From Flavobacterium sharifuzzamanii (lineage in GTDB: Bacteria; Bacteroidota; Bacteroidia; Flavobacteriales; Flavobacteriaceae), in assembly GCF_003254585.1 (NCBI RefSeq), contig NZ_QJGZ01000027.1, positions 1 through 32,438 on the forward strand: a stretch of DNA of 32,438 bases, given 5' to 3'. The position numbers and the translations under genes were made by a program. The notes beneath the pieces were generated by a model, which was not told the DNA's origin, did not search any database, and saw only the letters and a list, made by a program, of their open reading frames with translations. Position 1 is the first letter of the stretch. Each line of letters starts with the position of its first letter. This document shows positions 23,391-31,097 of the stretch, piece after piece.

Positions 23391-24566
23391 ATGATCGATA
23401 TTTTACTTTCCCTTTTCTTTTTTATAGCCACAATTGCTGGCCTTGCTACTGCAATTATGGTTTTATTTTCCAAAAAAAATTACTCAAAAAGTTTCTTTTT
23501 GGGAATGTTTCTGCTGAGTCTGGCGGTAGTAAGTATCTACAATTTTTATCTTTCGGCCAATATCTTCAAAGAATTCCCAGATTTATTCATCATTACCAAA
23601 TCCTTTATTTTTCTGGCAGCGCCATGTTCTTTCTTATATGTTCGAAACATTTTGACATTGGACAAAAGCTTCAGAAAATACGATTGGATGCATTTTATTC
23701 CTTTTGTGGTATACTTCTCTTTGACGCTTTTTGTATACATTGGAAGTTTTACTAATCTAACAATTGTCGATTTTATAGCAGCAAAAATCAGAAATCCGTT
23801 TTCTATTTTAACCTTGACCATTTGGCTTTCCTATGTCTTTTTTCAAACCATGTTGATTTTAAACTATGATCTGAAAAAATTTAAAGGAAACCAATTTCAT
23901 CGAGCCAAAGTAATTAACTGGATCAGAGTTTATAATCTGATGATTTTATTTCTGTTTTCGGCGCTTTTTGTGCATCATTTTTTATCAACAAAAGTAGGCG
24001 TTGTAGACCTTTCTTGTTATTTCTTGATCTCGTCAGTATTGTTTTTTACTGTCGGATGGCTTTATTTCAGACCTCAGATTTTTCATGACGAAGAAGAAAC
24101 ATTCGATTTTGTGGTAGACAATACGATAGCAGTAAAAACAAAAGAGACCAAAAATACACTTCCAATAACGAACGAACTGACTCTTGAAAAAAGAGAAGAA
24201 TACCTTTTAAAACTAGATTATGTTTTAAACTCTAAAAATCTGTTTTTAAAGAAAGATTTCGTAATCAGAGATTTGGCTGACGAAACAGGAATATCGGTCC
24301 ATCATTTATCCAATTTGATTAATTCTGAATTCGGACTTCATTTTCAGGATTATGTTAATCTCAAAAGGATTGAATATTTTAAAGACAAAATAAACGACCC
24401 AGAATGGAAAGATTTATCTCTAGAAGGCATGGCTTGGGGATCTGGTTTTAAATCCCGAACAACTTGTTTCAGAGCATTTATAAAACATACCGGAAAATCT
24501 CCTTCAGAATACTTTAAAACTATCAGAATAAATCCAGATCGTACAGGATCCTATTACTTCAAGTAA
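23391..24566 (+). CDS. AraC-family regulator with N-terminal membrane domain
   Basis: 391 residues. The N-terminal 230 or so carry about seven hydrophobic helices (for example ILLSLFFFIATIAGLATAIM at the start), giving a membrane sensor. The C-terminal AraC DNA-binding domain has two helix-turn-helix units: VIRDLADETGISVHHLSNLI and LEGMAWGSGFKSRTTCFRAFIKHTGKSPSEYF. Such proteins are typical of Bacteroidota. The signal is unknown. It is followed after 44 bp by two outer-membrane protein genes, the likeliest targets. Confidence 0.88.
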   Translation: MIDILLSLFFFIATIAGLATAIMVLFSKKNYSKSFFLGMFLLSLAVVSIYNFYLSANIFKEFPDLFIITKSFIFLAAPCSFLYVRNILTLDKSFRKYDWMHFIPFVVYFSLTLFVYIGSFTNLTIVDFIAAKIRNPFSILTLTIWLSYVFFQTMLILNYDLKKFKGNQFHRAKVINWIRVYNLMILFLFSALFVHHFLSTKVGVVDLSCYFLISSVLFFTVGWLYFRPQIFHDEEETFDFVVDNTIAVKTKETKNTLPITNELTLEKREEYLLKLDYVLNSKNLFLKKDFVIRDLADETGISVHHLSNLINSEFGLHFQDYVNLKRIEYFKDKINDPEWKDLSLEGMAWGSGFKSRTTCFRAFIKHTGKSPSEYFKTIRINPDRTGSYYFK

Positions 24567-24610
24567 AATTATTAATAGCTATTGCATAGTCTTAATTTAA
24601 AATATCTGCC

Positions 24611-25579
24611 ATGAAACTAGAGATTGATAATTCGGGAAAAAAAGTACAGTCAGTTTTTGCAGCAATGATGCTATTGATTTCTTTTTATTGTAATGCACAA
24701 TTAAAAGGAGGACATATTCTTGGCTCAATGGGGCTCCAATCGGGGACTCAGTCTCCAGAAAAGACACTAAGTGTTTATATCCCAGGTTACATTTATGCTG
24801 CATCTTCATTGAGAGATGCTGACGGAGATAAAGTAGGAGACCCTAATCTTACGATGTTTATCACAGGAGTAGGAGCCAATTATGTAAGCGATTTTAAAAT
24901 TTTAGGAGCCAATTACGGAGCTACAATTTTGCTAGCTGGAGCTTCCAATACAATTCAGGGAAGTTATGTCGATTCTAAAAGTGATTTTGCTTTTACAGAT
25001 ATGTACATACAGCCCGTTCAGCTAGGTTGGCACAATAAAAGAGCCGACTTTGTCTTCAGTTATCAAATGTATCTTCCAACAGGAAAATTTGAAGTTGGCG
25101 GAAGCAACAATAGCGGTTTGGGAATGTTCATGAATGAGTTTTCGGCAGGAACAACTTTATTCTTTAATGATAAAAAAACATTTCATTTTTCGGCATTGGC
25201 CTCTTACGAAATCAACGGAAAAAAGAAAGATACCGATATTAAAACAGGAGATATTTTGAGCATTGAAGGAGGTTTAGGAAAAACCTTTTATTGTATGAAT
25301 GCCGAAAAAACCGCACCAAAAGGCATATTCAATGCGGGTTTGATTTATTACTTGCAATACAAAGTATCAGACGATAAAATTCCGGTAGGAAATGCATTCG
25401 TACTCGAACCCGACAAAGATAGAGTTGGCGGACTAGGTGCTGAGGTAAATTACCTGCATCTCAGCAGTATGACCTCGGCAGGTTTTAGATGGATTGGCGA
25501 AATAAACGCGGTAAATAGATTTCAAGGAAATACTTTCTTTATTACGCTGGCGCACGTTTTCAGTTTTAAGAAAAAATAA
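24611..25579 (+). CDS. Outer-membrane transporter-like barrel (SphA/MetA-type)
   Basis: 322 residues. A slightly long N-terminus precedes a hydrophobic signal segment (VFAAMMLLISFYCNA), cleaved before QLKGGH. The body alternates beta strands (YQMYLPTGKFEVGG, GLIYYLQYKV, FFITLAHVFSF) in the manner of the MetA phenol-degradation family of outer-membrane barrels. It is the second such protein in this locus after 17163-17963. Possible role is passage of hydrophobic compounds (inference). Confidence 0.78.
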   Translation: MKLEIDNSGKKVQSVFAAMMLLISFYCNAQLKGGHILGSMGLQSGTQSPEKTLSVYIPGYIYAASSLRDADGDKVGDPNLTMFITGVGANYVSDFKILGANYGATILLAGASNTIQGSYVDSKSDFAFTDMYIQPVQLGWHNKRADFVFSYQMYLPTGKFEVGGSNNSGLGMFMNEFSAGTTLFFNDKKTFHFSALASYEINGKKKDTDIKTGDILSIEGGLGKTFYCMNAEKTAPKGIFNAGLIYYLQYKVSDDKIPVGNAFVLEPDKDRVGGLGAEVNYLHLSSMTSAGFRWIGEINAVNRFQGNTFFITLAHVFSFKKK

Positions 25580-25635
25580 TTGCTGAAGATTTTTTTAATA
25601 AAGTGAAAATTTAAATCTAAAACGATAGACATTCT

Positions 25636-26796
25636 ATGGAAAACAAAAAAACAATACATAAAAAAGTCCTGTTTTTGCTTTGGATACTATTATCGTTTAA
25701 TGTTTTGCATGCACAAAAACACCAAACCGTTTTAAAAGATTCCTTAGACGGCGCTTTCGATTTAAGTGATTTTCTTATTTATGCCAACGGATTTATAGTT
25801 GTTCCTACCATTATTACAGAACCCGCCGTTGGAGGATTTGGTGGTGCAGTTGCTCCAATTTTTCTAAAAAAGCATGCGCCTGTAATTGATGAAAATGGTA
25901 AAAAACGATTTATAAATCCAGATATTACTGGAGGAATCGGGATGTATACTGCCAATAAAAGCTGGCTGGCAGGAGCTTTTCGTTCTGCGACACTTATAAA
26001 ACCGAAAATACTCTATCGTGGTTTTGCAGCTTATGGAGACATGAATTTATCATTTTATGCCAATAATTTGCCCAACCAGAAAGATCAGGAGTTTAAGCTC
26101 AATTTTAAATCGACTATTTTTTATACACAATGGCTCAAACAGTTTAATAATGCCAAATGGAGCGCAGGTCCGCAGTATTTATTTTTAAACTCAAAAATAA
26201 ACCTGCCCGATTTAGATCTTCCGCCGCCATTTGTAAATCCGAAAGATATTAAAAGCACGATAAGTCAGCTTGGAGCCGCGCTTCAGTTTGACGGACGTGA
26301 CAACATATTTACGCCAGACAAAGGAATAAGGATTCAAACCGATTTCTTTTGGTCAGATAAAGCATTGGGGAGCGATTATCAGGCATGGCGTATTAATTTA
26401 TCGGCAATAGGATATTATCCGTTGGCAAAAACTCTAATTGGCGGACTAAGGATTGAAGGAGAGCAGGCGTTGGGGAGTCCGCCTTTTTATTTACAGCCTG
26501 GAATTAATATGCGAGGAATTCCTGCTGCCCGATATATGGGAAAAACCAGTATTGTATCTGAACTCGAATTTAGATGGGATTTGTACCGAAGATGGAGTCT
26601 CATGGGATTTGGAGGTCTCGCAAGCGCCTTTGACGATTGTGATCAGGCCTTTGCAAAACCAGTTGTTTACAGCTACGGAACAGGTTTTAGATATCTCATT
26701 GCAAGAAAATTCAAACTCCGCATGGGAGTCGATGTGGCCAAAGGACCAGAAGAATGGGCTTACTATATCGTTTTTGGAAGTAACTGGATGAGGTAA
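25636..26796 (+). CDS. BamA/TamA-type outer-membrane protein
   Basis: 386 residues with a signal peptide (about 1-26, ending VLHAQ) and no POTRA repeats, so only the C-terminal Omp85 barrel is present. The barrel lock motif is GINMRGIPAARYMG and the last strand is YYIVFGSNWMR. Such short Omp85 proteins may act as translocators or channels rather than as the essential BamA. The final 30 coding bases are repeated exactly at 27424-27453, where the same C-terminus and a stop are encoded again, showing that DNA was inserted at this gene end. Confidence 0.85.
   Translation: MENKKTIHKKVLFLLWILLSFNVLHAQKHQTVLKDSLDGAFDLSDFLIYANGFIVVPTIITEPAVGGFGGAVAPIFLKKHAPVIDENGKKRFINPDITGGIGMYTANKSWLAGAFRSATLIKPKILYRGFAAYGDMNLSFYANNLPNQKDQEFKLNFKSTIFYTQWLKQFNNAKWSAGPQYLFLNSKINLPDLDLPPPFVNPKDIKSTISQLGAALQFDGRDNIFTPDKGIRIQTDFFWSDKALGSDYQAWRINLSAIGYYPLAKTLIGGLRIEGEQALGSPPFYLQPGINMRGIPAARYMGKTSIVSELEFRWDLYRRWSLMGFGGLASAFDDCDQAFAKPVVYSYGTGFRYLIARKFKLRMGVDVAKGPEEWAYYIVFGSNWMR
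26761..26790 (+). repeat. Direct repeat, left copy (end of BamA-type gene)
   Basis: These 30 bases encode YYIVFGSNWM and are identical to 27424-27453. After them the left copy reads AGG TAA and the right CGA TAG: both give Arg then stop. The repeats bracket alkB. Confidence 0.92.
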
Positions 26797-26817
26797 AACT
26801 GGATTAGGTATTTTTCT

Positions 26818-26825
26818 TACATTTG
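26818..26825 (+). promoter_or_regulatory. -7 promoter box of alkB
   Basis: TACATTTG is a full match to TAnnTTTG, 20 bp before the ATG at 26846. The inserted segment thus carries its own promoter. Confidence 0.65.
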
Positions 26826-26845
26826 TATTTTTAAAATTATAACAA

Positions 26846-27385
26846 ATGGATTTGCAAGAATTACTATCAGAAATAAAAATCCAAGAGAATATTATTGATA
26901 ATCATAATATTTTGTTTGAAAGAGTGAAGAACCATACTGTTTGGGATGCTTCTATAAAAGCTAGGAAAACGGTTAGTTATGGTATTCCTTATAACTATTC
27001 AGGAATGGAGTATCCGTTTCTGAAAATGCCTGATTATATTGATGATGCCTTAAATATTGTCAATGGAAAAATAGGTTATATTTCCAATAATTGTCTAATC
27101 AATTATTATAATGATGGAGAATCAAAAATGGGATTTCATTCCGATCAAACCGATCTTTTATATGAGGGAACAGGAATTGCAATAGTTTCCTTAGGAAATA
27201 AACGAACAATGAGGTTTAAGAATAAAGAAAATAAGGAAATAATTCATGATATTGATTTAAGTCCTAACAGTTTATTTTATATGACTAAAGAGGTTCAGAA
27301 ATTCTGGCTTCATGCTATTTTACCCGATATAGAAAATAAAAGTTCCGAAAGGATAAGTTTGACTTTTAGAAAATTAATAGATTAA
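26846..27385 (+). CDS. AlkB-like 2-oxoglutarate/Fe(II) dioxygenase
   Basis: AlkB proteins remove methyl groups from alkylated bases by oxidation. 179 residues. The Fe(II) ligands are H98 and D100 (GFHSDQ) and H156 (FWLHAI); R169 and R175 in ERISLTFRK bind 2-oxoglutarate. INYYNDGESKMGFHSD and TMRFKNK are typical of the family. No signal peptide. Substrate (DNA, RNA or other) is uncertain. The gene lies between two copies of the 3' end of the neighbouring BamA-type gene and has its own -7 box, so it looks like cargo of an insertion. Confidence 0.85.
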   Translation: MDLQELLSEIKIQENIIDNHNILFERVKNHTVWDASIKARKTVSYGIPYNYSGMEYPFLKMPDYIDDALNIVNGKIGYISNNCLINYYNDGESKMGFHSDQTDLLYEGTGIAIVSLGNKRTMRFKNKENKEIIHDIDLSPNSLFYMTKEVQKFWLHAILPDIENKSSERISLTFRKLID

Positions 27386-27423
27386 ATCCTCTAATTTTAG
27401 AAAGTTAGATTAAAAAAAAAGTC

Positions 27424-27459
27424 TACTATATCGTTTTTGGAAGTAACTGGATGCGATAG
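27424..27459 (+). pseudogene. Second copy of the BamA-type gene end
   Basis: 27424-27453 repeats 26761-26790 exactly and continues CGA TAG, again encoding R and stop, so the fragment reads YYIVFGSNWMR then stop. The rest of the gene is absent. This is probably the original gene end, displaced by an insertion that brought alkB and a replacement end. The native terminator follows at 27508. Confidence 0.85.
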
Positions 27460-27507
27460 CTAAAAAAGCAAAAAACTTGTAAGAAGTTAATTTATAAATA
27501 ATAAACT

Positions 27508-27543
27508 AAAAAAGCCTTAATAATGTAGTATTGAGGCTTTTTT
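27508..27543 (+). terminator. Terminator downstream of the displaced gene end
   Basis: AAAAAAGCCTTAATA and TATTGAGGCTTTTTT pair (one T-G wobble) around ATGTAG. It now serves alkB but was probably the terminator of the BamA-type gene. Confidence 0.85.
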
Positions 27544-27680
27544 GTGTTAAATACCTTAATAATTCTAGCCGTTAAGAAAATATTAACAACTAAACATTAC
27601 ACAAATTGTATAATATTTAATTGTTTTGTAACAAATTGGAAACATTTGAGACTAATTTTATAAAATCTTAAACATAACTT

Positions 27681-28877
27681 ATGAATACATTTTCATTCAA
27701 ATCAGTGTTTGCAGCTTCAGTATTTTTAGCTGGAACAGCAGGCTGTTTTGCGCAAGACGTATTAGTGAATTCACTTAAACTAAACGCAAGCGACAAAAGT
27801 AAAGAGAACTTCAAATTTACAGAAGTAATTAATCTAGGAACAACATCAGTAAAATCTCAAGGATCATCTGGAACTTGCTGGAGTTATTCGACAAACTCAT
27901 TCTTGGAGTCAGAAATGATTCGTTTAGGAAAACAGCCAGTTGAGCTTTCTCAAATTTATTCTGCAAGAAACGTGTATGTAGAAAAAGGGATCAACTATGT
28001 TCGTATGCACGGAGCAATTACGCTTGGTGACGGAGGTGCTCTTCACGATGTAATTAATATGTACAAAAAATACGGAACTGTACCAAGAGAAGTTTACACA
28101 GGATTAAACTACGGAACAGACAAAAACAAATTTGCTGAAATGGGCGCTCTTATCGAAGGTGTTCTTGCAGCAGTGGTGAAAAACCCGAACGGAGAATTGA
28201 CTCCAAACTGGCAAAAAGCGTATTCTGCTGTTATTGATTCTTACTTAGGAAAAGTGCCGGATAATTTTACTTACAAAGGAAAAAACTATACTCCACAATC
28301 TTTTGCTAAAGAAGTAGTAGGAATTAACCCAGACGAGTATGTAGAAATGTCATCTTTTACAAACGCTCCGTACTACCAAAAAACAACTATGATGGTGCCA
28401 GACAACTGGTCATTGGATCAAGTTTACAACGTAAAATTGAACGATATGACAGACGTTATCGACAATGCACTTAAAAAAGGATATACTGTAGCTTGGGCAA
28501 CAGATGTTAGCGAGAAAAGCTTTAGCTGGAAAAACGGTGTAGCTTACGTAGCGTCTAAAAAATTCGACGACATGACAGCTGAAGAAAAAGCAGACATGTT
28601 TAACGGACCAAAAGCTGAACCAGAAATTACTCCAGAAATGCGTCAGGCTGCGTTTGATAACTACACAACAACAGACGACCACGGAATGCACATTATTGGT
28701 CTTGCAAAAGATCAAACTGGAAAAGAATACTATATCGTAAAAAATTCTTGGGGAGAAACAAACGACTACAAAGGTTTCTTGTTTGTAACTAAGAACTTCG
28801 TAAAATATAAAACTACTGCACTTCTAGTAAACAAAGGAGGAATTCCTGCTGAAATTGCTAAGAAATTAGGGGTTTAA
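27681..28877 (+). CDS. Secreted C1-family (papain-like) peptidase
   Basis: 398 residues with a signal peptide (about 1-25, ending GCFAQ). The papain-fold triad is visible: C66 in SQGSSGTCWSYS with the oxyanion Gln60, H337 in DHGMHIIGLA and N355 in IVKNSWGET. Spacing and the long insertion between Cys and His resemble aminopeptidase C/bleomycin hydrolase, but the signal peptide means it acts outside the cytoplasm. The presence of C22 near the signal end leaves lipoprotein processing possible but the cut at AQ is more typical. Monocistronic, with its own terminator. Confidence 0.88.
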   Translation: MNTFSFKSVFAASVFLAGTAGCFAQDVLVNSLKLNASDKSKENFKFTEVINLGTTSVKSQGSSGTCWSYSTNSFLESEMIRLGKQPVELSQIYSARNVYVEKGINYVRMHGAITLGDGGALHDVINMYKKYGTVPREVYTGLNYGTDKNKFAEMGALIEGVLAAVVKNPNGELTPNWQKAYSAVIDSYLGKVPDNFTYKGKNYTPQSFAKEVVGINPDEYVEMSSFTNAPYYQKTTMMVPDNWSLDQVYNVKLNDMTDVIDNALKKGYTVAWATDVSEKSFSWKNGVAYVASKKFDDMTAEEKADMFNGPKAEPEITPEMRQAAFDNYTTTDDHGMHIIGLAKDQTGKEYYIVKNSWGETNDYKGFLFVTKNFVKYKTTALLVNKGGIPAEIAKKLGV

Positions 28878-28903
28878 TTAACCTGGAGTTTTACAGAAAA
28901 TAG

Positions 28904-28940
28904 AAAAGCGCTGCAATCTTTTGGATTGTGGCGCTTTTTT
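28904..28940. terminator. Terminator after the peptidase gene
   Basis: AAAAGCGCTGCAATC pairs with GATTGTGGCGCTTTT (two G-T wobbles) around TTTTG, followed by Ts. The A-run on the left lets it also work for the converging minus-strand pair. Confidence 0.85.
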
Positions 28941-28957
28941 ATGCAAAAATCTAGGAA

Positions 28958-29395
28958 TTAGAGTAATTTTTTTAATCTTCTTTTAACCGATGGCGAATTT
29001 TTAAAACATTCTATTATGTTTTTAAGTTCGATTTGATCTAAAATACCTTTAATTTCATAATGAAAATCTGGAATTGGATAAGTTTGGAAGAACAAAGTTC
29101 TATCAATTTCTTTCAACCAACATCCATGTAAATAAGTGTCTTTCGAAAACGAAAAATTATTATTTGAATCTAAAATATAGCCAGCTTTAAAACAATATGT
29201 AGTTTGCTGAGCATCAATTAAATCTATACATCCATGAGTTATTACTGTATCTGACGGAAAGTATTCTATACTTGATGGCAAAGAAATTATTAATTGTGTA
29301 CCATTTACTTCCTTTAAAAGTAGAAAGAATTTATTTTTTGAATCACCATTTTCGAAAACATAATTAGGAATATGTAATAAAGTTCCATCTTTCAT
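28958..29395 (-). CDS. Partner of Panacea protein, candidate toxin
   Basis: 145 residues, not recognised with certainty. The N-terminal half is beta-rich (GTLLHIPNYVFENGDSKNKF, FLLLKEVNGTQLIISLPSS), with a faint resemblance to PemK/MazF-fold toxins. The C-terminus is basic (NSPSVKRRLKKLL). Its ATG lies one base after the stop of the Panacea gene, so translation is coupled. In known Panacea systems the Panacea protein is the antitoxin and its neighbour the toxin, so this is the candidate toxin by position. The activity is unknown. Confidence 0.6.
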   Translation of the reverse strand: MKDGTLLHIPNYVFENGDSKNKFFLLLKEVNGTQLIISLPSSIEYFPSDTVITHGCIDLIDAQQTTYCFKAGYILDSNNNFSFSKDTYLHGCWLKEIDRTLFFQTYPIPDFHYEIKGILDQIELKNIIECFKNSPSVKRRLKKLL

Positions 29396-29396
29396 A

Positions 29397-29978
29397 TTAA
29401 CGAATTCTAAATCCGCTCAAACTTGATTCAAGCTTTTTATGATGATTATAAATGGAAAGCTTTACAGGTTCGTTTTGTAGAATTTCCTCAAAATTCAATT
29501 CAACATTCGAACTGTTTTTTACGCCCATTTCAAATTTTTCAAGTAGATTGTGGCGACATGCGGTGTTGTACCATAAAGAATCTTTTTTGTGTGTAAAATT
29601 AATTAAAACATAAGCAGGTTGATTCTTTACTGTTTGAGTTAATTTTTCCAAAAGATCTAATTCATTATCTGAAAATTCATCATCATTAAATGCTTTTTTA
29701 GATTTGATATATCTTTTATTATCTATAGTATTTATTTCGATGTAATCTTTTAAAATTATTGGATCGTCTGAAAGGTCAACAAATATTTCCTGTGATACAG
29801 GTCCTAATTGCCAAACTTCGTATTTTAGATTTAGAAAAGGTAGGCCAAACTCCTTAATAGAAAATTCATCCAATAAATAGAGAATTTTTAAAAGTTTAGT
29901 TTTAGATAAATCATCAATCTTATCAGCTAGATAAATGATTGTATTTCCAATTTTTTCTATGTCGTTTTTAAAATGCAT
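29397..29978 (-). CDS. Panacea-domain (DUF4065/SocA-like) protein, candidate antitoxin
   Basis: 193 residues. The Panacea/SocA-like features are at the N-terminus: SKTKLLKILYLLDEFSIKEFG followed by LKYEVWQLGPVSQEIF. The domain is known as a promiscuous antitoxin that neutralises unrelated toxins encoded beside it. The first gene of a two-gene minus-strand unit, followed after one base by the candidate toxin. Antitoxin-first order is common in type II systems. A promoter and an inverted repeat lie directly upstream. Confidence 0.78.
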   Translation of the reverse strand: MHFKNDIEKIGNTIIYLADKIDDLSKTKLLKILYLLDEFSIKEFGLPFLNLKYEVWQLGPVSQEIFVDLSDDPIILKDYIEINTIDNKRYIKSKKAFNDDEFSDNELDLLEKLTQTVKNQPAYVLINFTHKKDSLWYNTACRHNLLEKFEMGVKNSSNVELNFEEILQNEPVKLSIYNHHKKLESSLSGFRIR

Positions 29979-29987
29979 ATAGATTGC

Positions 29988-30009
29988 AACATGCTGTTTT
30001 TTGCATGTT
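29988..30009. promoter_or_regulatory. Inverted repeat in the Panacea operon leader
   Basis: AACATGC, eight bases, GCATGTT: two perfect 7-bp arms between the predicted transcription start and the ATG at 29978. The position suits an operator for autorepression or a leader hairpin. Confidence 0.6.
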
Positions 30010-30028
30010 AAATTTAGATTTGTAGTTG

Positions 30029-30058
30029 CAAATTTAAGATTTTTATTTAATACAGCAA
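30029..30058 (-). promoter_or_regulatory. Promoter of the Panacea operon
   Basis: On the minus strand TTG (30056-30058), a 19-bp spacer and TAAATTTG (30029-30036) match the Bacteroidota consensus closely. Confidence 0.75.
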
Positions 30059-30132
30059 TAATTCTGTACGGTTTGTGGGGTAAAAACTACAAAAAACAAC
30101 AGCCTGGGAAAATGAATATTTATAGAGAACTC

Positions 30133-30525
30133 TTACTTCCCCTTCATCAACCTCTCCAAATACTCCACTTTATCCTTTTCAGCCTGAACCAAACGCTCAT
30201 AAAGTTCTACAATTTTATCAATTGGATTGAAAGTGCAGTTATAATTAAGTCCAGCATTAACAATGTCATTATTGGTATAAGTATTCCCAATGACATTCAA
30301 AACAGCTTCATCAGAAAAATTCTTAATTGCTTCAGCTGAAACTCCAAGAGCTTCTGCAATGACATTTAGTTTTTCGTCATCTATCGTTTCGCTTCCTTCA
30401 ATATTAGAAATTGTCTGTTGGCTCATGCCAATAGCAATGGCAAGTGCTTCTTGTTTCATTCCTCTAAGCTCACGAATGCGGCTTATGTTTCTCCCGATAT
30501 GTTTTGGTTTTGTTGCTGTGCTCAT
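30133..30525 (-). CDS. XRE-family helix-turn-helix regulator
   Basis: 130 residues. The Cro/CI-type helix-turn-helix occupies about residues 11-65: IRELRGMKQEALAIAIGMSQ, QTISNIEGSETIDDEKLNVI. The C-terminal part is helical with a likely coiled coil (IDKIVELYERLVQAEKDKVE). Small XRE proteins of this form are frequent in Bacteroidota. A full-match -7 box TATCTTTG at 30530-30537 ends five bases from the ATG, so the mRNA is probably leaderless. It is transcribed towards the Panacea pair but separated from it by over 150 bp and that pair's own promoter. Confidence 0.88.
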   Translation of the reverse strand: MSTATKPKHIGRNISRIRELRGMKQEALAIAIGMSQQTISNIEGSETIDDEKLNVIAEALGVSAEAIKNFSDEAVLNVIGNTYTNNDIVNAGLNYNCTFNPIDKIVELYERLVQAEKDKVEYLERLMKGK

Positions 30526-30529
30526 ACTT

Positions 30530-30537
30530 CAAAGATA
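30530..30537 (-). promoter_or_regulatory. -7 box of the XRE gene
   Basis: TATCTTTG on the minus strand lies immediately before the start codon (4 bases between). AAGATATT occurs at 30532-30539 and again at 30556-30563, 24 bp apart, which could be regulator contacts. Confidence 0.6.
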
Positions 30538-30700
30538 TTAAAAATCCTTAAAAATTAAGATATTGGTAAAAGACTATCTTTTTTGGTGAATTACCAAACC
30601 CGATGTTTTGTTAGAATGTATTCTATCGTTTATTTAGCCGAAACAAAAATACAACTTTTCGTACAATAATTATTCATAACCAAAACCATAAATAAACGCC

Positions 30701-30979
30701 ATGAAAACAGAAAACGAAAACAATGCAAATCAAAACAAAATAATAGAATCGATAGCGAGATTGGTATCAGATATTTGTTTCGACGGAGAATTTAAAAACC
30801 ATCCAGAATACTTAAACGAGATTTTTGAGTATCTTCTAGAAGCAGAACCAGGAAACAGCCGTTCCTTAAGAATTAAAATGCTAAGCTGTATAAGAACCAG
30901 TAAAATGTTGGCAAAAGCGCTAGAACCATTTTCAGACGAAGAAATACAAAAAGCCTGCGTTAAAATGATAAAAGCGTAA
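30701..30979 (+). CDS. Small protein of unknown function
   Basis: 92 residues, cytoplasmic, predicted mostly helical, with an Asn-rich start (MKTENENNANQN). I do not recognise a family. The run EYLNEIFEYLLEAEPGNSR and the regular helices suggest a compact helical bundle. It is divergent from the XRE gene across 175 bp, so control by that regulator is possible. Codon use looks like that of its neighbours. It is accepted as a gene because its start is preceded by an A-rich leader and the frame is clean. Confidence 0.65.
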   Translation: MKTENENNANQNKIIESIARLVSDICFDGEFKNHPEYLNEIFEYLLEAEPGNSRSLRIKMLSCIRTSKMLAKALEPFSDEEIQKACVKMIKA

Positions 30980-31097
30980 AAAGAAGTACTTAATCGGTTT
31001 TCTAAGTAATTCATGGTCAGAATAAAAGCTAACTAAAAGAAAATCAGTATCTTTAGTATGAGTTTTTTAATAGGAGCATTAATTTTATTCAAAAATC

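Noticed and set aside
30001..30339. Plus-strand frame over the Panacea promoter and the XRE gene
   Set aside because: It overlaps a well-supported promoter and the opposite-strand XRE gene, with no protein character.
28958..30525. Calling the XRE gene the third member of the Panacea operon
   Set aside because: Although on the same strand, it is separated by more than 150 bp and the pair has its own strong promoter downstream of it.
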